Source: Streptomyces massasporeus
GTDB taxonomy: Bacteria > Actinomycetota > Actinomycetes > Streptomycetales > Streptomycetaceae
Assembly: GCF_014648995.1 (NCBI RefSeq)
Contig: NZ_BMSE01000002.1
Coordinates: forward strand, 1 to 64,000
Length of the DNA: 64,000 bases
Direction: 5' to 3'
Positions 28,363 through 36,012 of this stretch are shown in pieces. The notes under the pieces are model-generated. The model was not told the origin of the DNA. It saw only the letters and a program-made list of their open reading frames with translations, and ran no database searches. The position numbers and the translations under genes are program-made. Numbering within the stretch: position 1 is the stretch's first letter; each line of letters starts with the position of its first letter.

Positions 28363-30009
28363 CTACTTGAGCGCGCTCGCCACCAGCCGCACGGCCCTCT
28401 TCACCCTCGGGCGGGCCAGTCTGCGGGCCGTCGGGCGGATCAGCTTCGCCGTGACCCCCACCGGCTCCCAGCGGACCTGGAGGCGGCCCGGGGCGTGGCC
28501 CTCCGGTTCCACCGTCAGGTGGTGGGAGGGGACGCGGGTCGTCAGGGTGGGGAAGGTCAGGGGGGCCAGGAGCAGGCCCGTGTGGGAGAGGCCCTGGTGC
28601 TGGAGGCGGAGCAGCGGGTGGCGGATGCCCGCGAACCCGTGGAGGGGGAGCGAGGCCGCCCCGAGGTCCAGGTGGGCGTGGCCCTCGAAGAGGCCGGGAC
28701 GCACGGGGGAGAGGCGGAAGTGGACGCGTAGGCGGCGGCCGCCCGGGGCGATGAGAAGCGTCGCCCGTTGCGGGCCCACGGGGAGGCGCAGCGCCGGGTC
28801 GTAGGTGCGGATCGCGAGGTCGATCGAGGCGCCCGGGCCCCGGGTGATCTCCGTGATCTCGTGGCGGAACTGGGCGCTCGGGAAGGGGCGGGTCTCCAAC
28901 TCCAGGTCGGAGATGTCCAGTTCCCGGCGTGCCCATTCCGACTCGGGGACTCGGTCCCCCCAGTAGGTGCGGCCTTCCGCGTCGGCGGTCACGCGCCTCG
29001 GGCCCACTCCGTGGCCGAGGCCTCGGGCTGCCAGGCGGGCCTCCGGCAGCCGGCGGTCGCGGATCAGCTGGACGACGACGCGTTCGGCGCGCGGGAGACG
29101 CGCGAACGCACCCGGCGTGAGCGTGTCGAGGTAGGGGGTGACGATGTCCGCGAAGGACGTCAGCCAGGCGTCGTCCCGGTAGGGCAGGTCACCGGCGTAC
29201 ATCCGGAAGTCGTGCTTGAGGAACTTGTGGTCCTTGTCCTCGCGCAGCGACTCGTGCCCGCTCTCGGACAGGAACGCGTCGATGAGGTGCTGGACGTGGA
29301 CGCGGTCCCGGACGTTGGCCAGCTTGTGCCGCTGGTTGGATATCGAGGCCGTCTCGGAGGCCGCGAAGGGCGCCACATACCAGCGGTAGACCGGCTCCGG
29401 AATGATCGTGAAGGTCTTGGCCAGGCAGTACGCCTGCGCCGAGAACAGCTGGTCCTCGTAGTGGATGCCCTCGGGGAAGCGCAGGTCGTGCCGGTCGAGG
29501 AAGGCGCGGGCGTACATCTTGCTGGTGGACAGGTGCTCGAAGAACAGCCGCGGGTCGGCCTCGATGCCGTCGAGGGTGCGGCGCTCGGCGACCAGGTGCG
29601 GCATCCACGTCGAGCGGCGGCCGTTGTCCACGCGGACCCGTTGCACTGCTCCCATCGCGAAGTCGATCTCGCGTTCGCGGTGCGCGGCGAGCAGCAGTTC
29701 CACGGCGTTGTCGGGGAGTTCGTCGTCACTGTCGAGGAACATCAGGAACGGCGCCCGCGCGAGCTGCAGGGCGCGGTTGCGCGGGGCGCTGCAGCCGCCG
29801 CTGTTCCGCTCCAGGCGCAGATGGCGGATGCGGGGGTCCTGGGCCGCGAGCCGCTGAGCCACGGCCGGAGTCGCGTCCGTGGAGTGGTCGTCACTGATGA
29901 CGATCTCGAGGTTGGCGTGGGTCTGGCGGCGGACCGATTCGACCGCGCGGGTGAGCCGTTCGGCGTCGTTGTAGACGATGACCGTCACGGTGACGTCGGG
30001 GGTGCTCAT
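28363..30009 (-). CDS. family 2 glycosyltransferase with C-terminal beta-rich domain
   Basis: 548 residues from the ATG at 30009, which overlaps the stop of the next gene as ATGA. The GT-A domain (about 1-230) opens VTVTVIVYNDAERL and has an intact DxD-type motif in FLMFLDSDDELP; YEDQLF follows near residue 150. A helical middle and a beta-rich C-terminal domain (about 370-530) without a catalytic signature complete the protein. It is coupled to the first TagF-like gene, so it probably adds sugars to the same wall glycopolymer at the cytoplasmic membrane face. Donor and acceptor cannot be read from the sequence. Confidence 0.9.
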   Translation of the reverse strand: MSTPDVTVTVIVYNDAERLTRAVESVRRQTHANLEIVISDDHSTDATPAVAQRLAAQDPRIRHLRLERNSGGCSAPRNRALQLARAPFLMFLDSDDELPDNAVELLLAAHREREIDFAMGAVQRVRVDNGRRSTWMPHLVAERRTLDGIEADPRLFFEHLSTSKMYARAFLDRHDLRFPEGIHYEDQLFSAQAYCLAKTFTIIPEPVYRWYVAPFAASETASISNQRHKLANVRDRVHVQHLIDAFLSESGHESLREDKDHKFLKHDFRMYAGDLPYRDDAWLTSFADIVTPYLDTLTPGAFARLPRAERVVVQLIRDRRLPEARLAARGLGHGVGPRRVTADAEGRTYWGDRVPESEWARRELDISDLELETRPFPSAQFRHEITEITRGPGASIDLAIRTYDPALRLPVGPQRATLLIAPGGRRLRVHFRLSPVRPGLFEGHAHLDLGAASLPLHGFAGIRHPLLRLQHQGLSHTGLLLAPLTFPTLTTRVPSHHLTVEPEGHAPGRLQVRWEPVGVTAKLIRPTARRLARPRVKRAVRLVASALK

Positions 30010-32201
30010 GCGGTCGCCTCCTGTGGGGTCGGGGCCGGAGTGCGTTCCTCGATCGGCAGCACGGGCGGTAGGTCCCGTCCGTCCTGGCCGAGGAAGACCC
30101 GGCGGACGACGCGTTCGGCGGCGCGTCCGTCGTCGTACTCGCAGAACCGGCGCCGGAAGACGGCCCGGGTCTTCGCCGCGCCCTCGTCGCGCCAGGCCTC
30201 GGTGGTGAGGATCTCCGTCAGTTCCTGCTGGGTGCGGGCGACCGGGCCCGGGGCCTCCGCCATGAGGTCGAAGTACACGCCGCGGGTCGTGCGGTACGTC
30301 TCCCAGTCGTCGGCGTGGATCACGATCGGCCGGTCGAGGTTGGCGTAGTCGAACATGATCGAGGAGTAGTCCGTGACCAGGACGTCCGCCGCCAGGCACA
30401 GTTCCTCGACCGGGTCGTAGGAGGAGACGTCGATGATCCGGCCGGTGCGGCGCAGGTTCGTGAGCGGGGTGGCGGCGCCGCCGTAGAAGTAGTGACCGCG
30501 CACGAGCAGGACCGTGTCCTCGCCCAGGCGGTCGGAGAGGGCGGCGAGGTCCAGGCGCGGGGTCCAGCCGGCCTCGTAGTCGCGGTGGGTGGGCGCGTAG
30601 AGGACGGCACGGCGGCCCGGGGTGATGCCGAGGCGGTCGCGGACCCTGCGGATGTCGCCGGCGCCGGCCGTGTAGTACACGTCGTTGCGCGGATAGCCGT
30701 GGTCCAGGGAGACGTAACGCGACGGGTACGCCCGCTCCCACATGCGGGTGGTGTGGCTGTTGGCGGAGACGCTGAAGTCCCACTTGTCGATGCGCTCCAG
30801 CAGCGCCGGGAAGTCCAGGCCCTGCGCGGCGGCCGGGAACGCCACCTGGTCGATGCCCATGCGCTTCAGGGGCGTGCCGTGGTGGGTCTGGACGTGGATC
30901 GCGTCCGGGCGTTTGACCACCGCGTTCGGGAAGTTGACGTTGTTGACGAGGTACTTGGCGGTCGCCAGCGCCTCCCAGTAGCGGCGGCTGCCGGGCACGA
31001 CGTGGTCGGTGCCGGGCGGCAGGAGGGCCGCGTTCTCCTCAGTGACCACCCACACCGCGTGGATCTGCGGGGCCAGTTCGGCGAGCTTGGCGGCGATCGC
31101 GGCGGGATTGCAGGCGACGCCGCGGTTCCAGTACGCCGAGAACACGGCGAGATGCGGATTGACGGGGCGGCCGAGCGCCCTGCGGTACTGGTGGTCGCGG
31201 AGCTTGGCGCCGGCCTGGCGCTTGCGGGTCCGCAGGGCCGACTTGGCGGTGCGGCGGGTGCGGTTGACGGCCTGGAAGGCGCGGTACTTCGCGTAGGCGC
31301 CCTCCTCCAGGAGGGAGCGGCGGACGCCTTCGAGCCCGGCCGGACGGCGGTGGTTCTCGGGGCGGCGGCGCAGGGCGGCCAGGGACGCCCGGCGGAAGAA
31401 CTCCCGCGCGACCTCCTCCGGCATGCCACCGCGCGCGAAGGTGCGCAGGCAGTCGCGGACCATGAGGTCGTAGAGCACGGTGTGCGCGGCGCGCCGGTCG
31501 CGGGTGAGGTCGAGGAGCGACTCGTAGCGCTCGACGAGGCCGTAGCGCTGCTCGGGCGTGACCGGGGGCAGGCTCGCGGGGCGCAGCCGGCGGTCCTCGT
31601 AGGCGACGTGCGGCAGGCAGGCGACGCGGTCGGCGAGCAGCAGGGCGGCCAGGGCGGCGTACGGCTCGTCGTCGGCGCTGAGCCGCGACTCGTGCGCCCG
31701 CCAGAAGTCCGCGCGCAGGACCCGGGTGCCGAGCAGCGGGGTCAGCCGCAGCAGCGGGGCGCAGTCGTCGAGGGTGACGTCGGCGCGGCCCGCCCGGGCG
31801 AGGATCGAGCCGTCCGGGGAGGGCATGCCGGAGGTGTGCCAGGTGCTGCGGACGTGGTCCAGGAGGAGGACGTCGACCTCACCGGGGAGTTCGGCGACCC
31901 GTTCGGCGACTGTGCGCGGGGTGCCGGCGGGCAGGCCGTCCTTGGCGTGGACGAAGTGCAGCCAGCGGCCGGAGGCCCGGGCCGCGCCCGCCGCCCGGGC
32001 CGCCGCGTCGCCCGTGCCGTCCGGCAACGGCACGACCTGCACGTCGGGGGCGTGCCGCTCGGCCGTCTCCCGGGCCCAGTCGCCGACCGCCGCCACGATC
32101 ACCTCGGCGTCCGGGAGGGAGTGGGCGGCGAGGGAGTCGAGGAGTTCCGTCAGATGGTCCTGAACGTTCGGCCCGTGGACGACGACGCTGAGCTCGGCCA
32201 T
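30006..32201 (-). CDS. TagF-type CDP-glycerol glycerophosphotransferase (paralogue 1)
   Basis: 731 residues. The C-terminal half (about 350-700) is a glycerophosphotransferase domain with the family marks CNPAAI, IHVQTHHGTPLKRMG, YPRNDVYY, LYAPTHRDY, LVRGHYFYGG and VTDYSSIMFDYANLDRPIV. Such enzymes polymerise or add glycerol-phosphate-like units to undecaprenyl-linked wall polymers. The N-terminal 200 residues have a GT2-like layout, but the DxD site is replaced by LHFVHAKDG, so that domain is probably inactive. It is coupled to the GT2 gene downstream. The ABC exporter lies upstream on the same strand across a tandem repeat array. Confidence 0.9.
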   Translation of the reverse strand: MAELSVVVHGPNVQDHLTELLDSLAAHSLPDAEVIVAAVGDWARETAERHAPDVQVVPLPDGTGDAAARAAGAARASGRWLHFVHAKDGLPAGTPRTVAERVAELPGEVDVLLLDHVRSTWHTSGMPSPDGSILARAGRADVTLDDCAPLLRLTPLLGTRVLRADFWRAHESRLSADDEPYAALAALLLADRVACLPHVAYEDRRLRPASLPPVTPEQRYGLVERYESLLDLTRDRRAAHTVLYDLMVRDCLRTFARGGMPEEVAREFFRRASLAALRRRPENHRRPAGLEGVRRSLLEEGAYAKYRAFQAVNRTRRTAKSALRTRKRQAGAKLRDHQYRRALGRPVNPHLAVFSAYWNRGVACNPAAIAAKLAELAPQIHAVWVVTEENAALLPPGTDHVVPGSRRYWEALATAKYLVNNVNFPNAVVKRPDAIHVQTHHGTPLKRMGIDQVAFPAAAQGLDFPALLERIDKWDFSVSANSHTTRMWERAYPSRYVSLDHGYPRNDVYYTAGAGDIRRVRDRLGITPGRRAVLYAPTHRDYEAGWTPRLDLAALSDRLGEDTVLLVRGHYFYGGAATPLTNLRRTGRIIDVSSYDPVEELCLAADVLVTDYSSIMFDYANLDRPIVIHADDWETYRTTRGVYFDLMAEAPGPVARTQQELTEILTTEAWRDEGAAKTRAVFRRRFCEYDDGRAAERVVRRVFLGQDGRDLPPVLPIEERTPAPTPQEATA

Positions 32202-32280
32202 CGGGGACCCCCTCTCGCAGCTGCACCGTATGCGGTCATGCTGCCATCAATGAGACAAAAGGGCCGACCGGGTGGGCCTC

Positions 32281-32358
32281 ACGAGGGAACGGCCGCCCTT
32301 ACAAGGGAACGGCCGCCCTTACGAGGGGACGCCGGCCTTACGAGGGGACGCCGGCCTT
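32281..32358. repeat. four-unit tandem repeat between TagF-like and exporter genes
   Basis: Two 20-base units (ACGAGGGAACGGCCGCCCTT, second with one change) abut two identical 19-base units (ACGAGGGGACGCCGGCCTT). A decayed fifth copy lies inside the exporter's stop and last codons. Units touch without spacers, so this is not a CRISPR array. Confidence 0.9.
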
Positions 32359-33194
32359 CACGACGAGACGGCGACCTTCGGCCTGGCTTTCGGCTTCGGC
32401 TTGTCCGCCTTGTCGCCGGTGAACGCCTCGTACTCCTTGAGGACGTCCTCCGTCGGCCCGTCCATGCGCAGCTCGCCGCGCTCCAGCCACAGCACCCGGT
32501 CGCAGGTGTCGCGGATCGACTTGTTGTTGTGGCTGACCAGGAACACCGTGCCCGCGTGCTTGCGCAGCTCGCGGATGCGCTCCTCGGAGCGCTTCTGGAA
32601 GGAGCGGTCGCCGGTGGCCAGCGCCTCGTCGATCAGCAGGACGTCGTGGTCCTTGGCGGCGGCGATGGAGAACCGCAGGCGGGCCGCCATGCCGGAGGAG
32701 TACGTCCGCATCGGCAGGGTGATGAAGTCGCCCTTCTCGTTGATGCCCGAGAAGTCGACGATCTCCTGGTAGCGGTCCTTGATCTGTTCGCGGGACATGC
32801 CCATGGCCAGGCCGCCGAGGTGCACGTTGCGCTCGCCGGTCAGGTCGTTCATCAGGGCGGCGTTGACGCCGAGCAGAGAGGGCTGACCGTCGGTGTAGAT
32901 ACGGCCGTTCTCCACGGGGAGGAGCCCGGCGACGGCCTTCAGCAGGGTCGATTTTCCGGAGCCGTTGGTGCCGATCAGGCCGATCGCCTCGCCCCGGTAG
33001 GCGACGAAGGACACGTTCCTCACCGCGTGCACCCGGCGCACGCCCGATGCCTTCTCGGTCTGCTTGCGGCGCACGATGCGGTTGAGGGCGGCGGTCGCGG
33101 AGCCGCGTCCGGCGCCGGTGCCGTTGACGCGGTAGACGATGTCGACGCCGTCGGCGACGACGGTGGGGATCTTCTCGTTCGGGTGCTCAGCCAC
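32358..33194 (-). CDS. ABC transporter ATP-binding protein, TagH/Wzt type
   Basis: 278 residues. Walker A is GTNGSGKST (about 75-83), the signature is YSSGM (165-169, the variant typical of polysaccharide/teichoic-acid exporters) and Walker B is VLLIDE (185-190); the H-loop is in FLVSHNNKSI. Within TagH-type proteins it lacks a long C-terminal carbohydrate-binding domain and ends in a Lys/Pro-rich tail. With the adjacent permease it would flip an undecaprenyl-linked glycopolymer across the membrane. The ATG at 33194 overlaps the permease end by 8 bases. Confidence 0.93.
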   Translation of the reverse strand: MAEHPNEKIPTVVADGVDIVYRVNGTGAGRGSATAALNRIVRRKQTEKASGVRRVHAVRNVSFVAYRGEAIGLIGTNGSGKSTLLKAVAGLLPVENGRIYTDGQPSLLGVNAALMNDLTGERNVHLGGLAMGMSREQIKDRYQEIVDFSGINEKGDFITLPMRTYSSGMAARLRFSIAAAKDHDVLLIDEALATGDRSFQKRSEERIRELRKHAGTVFLVSHNNKSIRDTCDRVLWLERGELRMDGPTEDVLKEYEAFTGDKADKPKPKARPKVAVSS

Positions 33195-34101
33195 GGCCGT
33201 ACGTCTCCTCAGCCTTCCAGAAGTAGATGAAGCCGCCGACCCCGGCGATCAGTGCCCAGGCGGTGGCGATCGCCCACACGTGGGCGGGGAGCTGGCTCGC
33301 GTGGAAGCTGTCGATCAGGGCGAAGCGCATCAGGTCGATGTAGACGGCGGCCGGGTTGGCCGCCAGCGCGATCTTCACCGCGTGGGGCAGGCTGTCGTTC
33401 TCCGCCAGCTTGTCGATGCTCCACATGACGCCCGAGACGTACATCCAGGTGCGCAGCACGAACGGCATCAGCTGGGCGATATCGGGGGTCTTGGCACCCA
33501 TCCGGGCCATGACCATGGAGACGCCCGCGTTGAACGTGAACTGCAGGAACAGGGCCGGGAGCGCCAGCAACCAGGACACGCCGACCGGCACGCCGAAGCA
33601 GAGCAGGATGACGACCAGCGCGCCCATCGAGAACAGCAGCTGCTGGAGCTGCTGGAGGCAGAAGGAGATCGGCAGCGCGGCGCGCGGGAAGTGCAGGGCG
33701 CGCACCAGGCCGAGGTTGCCGGAGATGGCGCGGGTGCCCGCCATGATCGAGCTCTGCGTGAACGTCCAGATGAACACGCCCGTGACCAGGAACGGGATGT
33801 AGTCCGGCACGCCGTGCTTGGTGCCGAGCAGCACGCCGAAGATGAAGTAGTAGACCGCCGCGTTCAGCAGCGGGGTCATCACCTGCCAGACCTGGCCGAG
33901 CTTCGCCTGGCTGTACTGGGCGGTGAGCTTGGCGGTGGCGAACGCGGTGATGAAGTGGCGGCGGGCCCACAGCTGGCGGACGTACTCGGGCAGGGAGGGC
34001 CGGGCGCCGCTGACCGAGAGGCCGTGGCGGGCGGCGAGGGCCGTGAGGTCGTCGGCGGCAGTGGCCGGAGGCTGGGGCGGTGTGTGGAGGACCGTACTCA
34101 C
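33187..34101 (-). CDS. ABC transporter permease, TagG/Wzm type
   Basis: 304 residues from a GTG at 34101 (MSTVLHTPPQ); an in-frame start 51 bases upstream is possible but adds a non-conserved stretch. A cytoplasmic N-terminus containing RHFITAFATAKLTAQYSQAKLG and about six transmembrane helices (GVFIWTFTQ, LVVILLCFGVPVGVSWLLALP and others) match the ABC-2 polysaccharide exporter permease family. It pairs with the downstream ATPase to export wall glycopolymer. A TetR gene is divergent across 183 bases and may regulate this exporter. Confidence 0.92.
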   Translation of the reverse strand: MSTVLHTPPQPPATAADDLTALAARHGLSVSGARPSLPEYVRQLWARRHFITAFATAKLTAQYSQAKLGQVWQVMTPLLNAAVYYFIFGVLLGTKHGVPDYIPFLVTGVFIWTFTQSSIMAGTRAISGNLGLVRALHFPRAALPISFCLQQLQQLLFSMGALVVILLCFGVPVGVSWLLALPALFLQFTFNAGVSMVMARMGAKTPDIAQLMPFVLRTWMYVSGVMWSIDKLAENDSLPHAVKIALAANPAAVYIDLMRFALIDSFHASQLPAHVWAIATAWALIAGVGGFIYFWKAEETYGRG

Positions 34102-34204
34102 ATCCGCTGCTTTCGCTCGGGGGCTGTGGGACCAGGGGGCCGCGAAGAGCAAGGGGTGGGGTGGCTTTTACCGGACTCTTCACGAATTCTTACGTCGGGA
34201 CGGG

Positions 34205-34269
34205 ACCGTATCGTCGTAACGGGAGCGTACGTCGGGTGAACGTCGGAACGCAACCGTCTCGTCGTGACG
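34205..34269. promoter_or_regulatory. direct repeat in the exporter/TetR divergent promoter region
   Basis: ACCGTATCGTCGTAACG (34205-34221) and ACCGTCTCGTCGTGACG (34253-34269) match at 15 of 17 positions, 48 bases apart. The second copy lies just upstream of a TATGCT (-10-like, 34273-34278) before the TetR gene. They are candidate operators. Confidence 0.4.
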
Positions 34270-34284
34270 CCCTATGCTGTCGGC

Positions 34285-34911
34285 ATGACGACGAAGCCCG
34301 ACGAGCCCCAGCAGCCCCCGCGCCGCCGGGCCCCCGCGGGGGCGGCCGTACTGCGGGAGGACGTGACGGAAGCGATCCGGGCGGCCGTCTTCGAGGAGCT
34401 CGCGGCCGTCGGGTACGCGCGGATGTCCATCGAGGGGATCGCGCGCCGGGCGGGAGTCGGGAAGACGGCGGTGTACCGCCGCTGGCGCTCGAAGCTGCAC
34501 CTGGTGCTCGACATCGTCTCGGCACTCGCCGTGCAGGGCCTGCCCGCGCCGGACACCGGCTCCCTCGAGGGCGACCTGCGGCTCCTCTACGAGGTGACGT
34601 CCCGCGCCCTGCGCCACCCCGTCGCCTCGCAGATCATCCCCGACCTCCAGGCCGAGGCGGCCCGCAACCCCGAGATCGCCGAGGCCATGCAGAAGGCCCT
34701 GCGCGAGGGGCAGGACGGCGTCGCCACCGGCATCGTGACGGCGGCGGAACGCCGCGGGGAGCTCCGCGAGGGCCTCGACCACGACCTCGCGCTCGACCTG
34801 ATCTCCGGCCCGCTGTACTGGCGCTCGGTGGTGATCCGCACCCCGAAGCTGCCGAAGGGCTACCTGGGTTCCCTGGCCCGGGCCACGGCGGAGGCGTTGC
34901 GGGCGCTCTGA
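34285..34911 (+). CDS. TetR family transcriptional regulator
   Basis: 208 residues from the ATG at 34285 (MTTKPDEPQQPP). The helix-turn-helix lies at about residues 46-76, with MSIEGIARRAGVGKTAVYRRWRSK shortened here to GIARRAGVGKTAVYRRW. The C-terminal ligand domain (about 90-205) resembles the TetR_C_11 group. It is divergent from the TagG/TagH-type exporter genes, so local control of the exporter and of itself is the simplest hypothesis. The ligand is unknown. Confidence 0.9.
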   Translation: MTTKPDEPQQPPRRRAPAGAAVLREDVTEAIRAAVFEELAAVGYARMSIEGIARRAGVGKTAVYRRWRSKLHLVLDIVSALAVQGLPAPDTGSLEGDLRLLYEVTSRALRHPVASQIIPDLQAEAARNPEIAEAMQKALREGQDGVATGIVTAAERRGELREGLDHDLALDLISGPLYWRSVVIRTPKLPKGYLGSLARATAEALRAL

Positions 34912-34953
34912 GGGGCTCCGCCGTCAGGGAGAGTGGTCCGGCGACAGGCGGGG

Positions 34954-35934
34954 TCAGCCCCGCCCCGCCTCCGGGTGCAGCCGCAGCCACCCCTCCCACG
35001 CGGACGTGATCATGTCCTGGGCGTCGAGCCGGGCCTTCCAGCCCAGTTCCGCCGCCGCGCGGTCGGCTGAGGCGACGACGCGGGCCGGGTCGCCCGGGCG
35101 GCGGGGGGTGACCGCGGGCGGACGGTCGTAGCCGGTCACCGCGTTGATGCGGTCGATCATCTCGCGGACGGAGACGCCCTCGCCCCGGCCGATGTTCAGC
35201 GTGAGGTCGCGGCCGGGGGAGGAGCGCAGGGCCCGGGCCGCCGCGACATGGGCCTCGGCCAGGTCGACGACGTGGATGTAGTCCCGCACGCAGGTGCCGT
35301 CCGGGGTCGGGTAGTCGTCGCCGAAGACGCGCGGCGGCACGCCCTGCGTGAGCTTCTCGAAGACCATGGGCACGAGGTTGAAGACACCGGCGTCCGCGAG
35401 CTCCGGACCCGCCGCCCCCGCCACGTTGAAGTAGCGCAGGGACGCCGTCGACAGCCCCGTGGCCCGGCCCGTCGCGCGGACCAGCCACTCACCGGCCAGC
35501 TTGGTCTCGCCGTAGGGCGACATGGGCAGGCACGGCGTCTCCTCCGTGACCAGGTCCACGTCCGGCATGCCGTACACCGCCGCCGAGGAGGAGAAGACGA
35601 AGGACGCCACCTTCGCCGCCGTGACGGCGTCCAGCAGGATCCGCAGGCCCTCGACGTTCTCCCGGTAGTAGTGCAGGGGCAGTTCGACGGACTCGCCCAC
35701 CTGCTTCTTCGCCGCGAGGTGAACGACGCCGGTGACCTCGTGGTCCGCGAGGGTGCGGGCGAGCCGCTCGGCGTCCAGGGTCGAGCCCACCACCAACTCC
35801 ACCCCGTCGGGCACGCGCTCGGCGATGCCGGTGGACAGGTCGTCGTAGACCACCGCCTGTTCGCCCGCCGCGGTCATCGCCCGTACGACGTGCGCGCCGA
35901 TGTAGCCGGCGCCGCCGGTGATCAACCAGGTCAT
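34954..35934 (-). CDS. galE: UDP-glucose 4-epimerase
   Basis: 326 residues, standard for GalE. The NAD-binding motif GGAGYIG is at 7-13, the catalytic Ser at about 116-117 (FVFSSSAAVYG), and the YxxxK pair is Y141/K145 in YGETKLAGEW. The enzyme interconverts UDP-glucose and UDP-galactose in the cytoplasm. Its place in the glycopolymer island suggests that it supplies UDP-galactose for wall polymer decoration instead of the Leloir pathway; no galT or galK is adjacent. It is convergent with the TetR gene. Confidence 0.94.
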   Translation of the reverse strand: MTWLITGGAGYIGAHVVRAMTAAGEQAVVYDDLSTGIAERVPDGVELVVGSTLDAERLARTLADHEVTGVVHLAAKKQVGESVELPLHYYRENVEGLRILLDAVTAAKVASFVFSSSAAVYGMPDVDLVTEETPCLPMSPYGETKLAGEWLVRATGRATGLSTASLRYFNVAGAAGPELADAGVFNLVPMVFEKLTQGVPPRVFGDDYPTPDGTCVRDYIHVVDLAEAHVAAARALRSSPGRDLTLNIGRGEGVSVREMIDRINAVTGYDRPPAVTPRRPGDPARVVASADRAAAELGWKARLDAQDMITSAWEGWLRLHPEAGRG

Positions 35935-36012
35935 GTGTGGCCGTCCCCTCGTCAGTTTCGCCCGTGGTGGTGCTGTGCGCCGGTCCGTCGTGGTGGTCGT
36001 ACTCGCGTGCTC

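Noticed and set aside
28288..28731. Short plus-strand frame starting with GRFGVYRTWVFQHEELAARG after the dehydrogenase terminator
   Set aside because: It overlaps the 3' end of the GT2 gene antisense, has no clear ribosome-binding site and no recognisable family. It could be a gene remnant, but nothing supports that.
23360..28936. 1858-codon minus-strand open frame opposite the glutamate dehydrogenase gene
   Set aside because: It mirrors the dehydrogenase codons (Leu/Val/Arg/Asp-rich, no domains); the plus-strand enzyme has all catalytic motifs.
32281..32358. Possible CRISPR array
   Set aside because: The four units abut without spacers and no cas gene is present; it is a simple tandem repeat.
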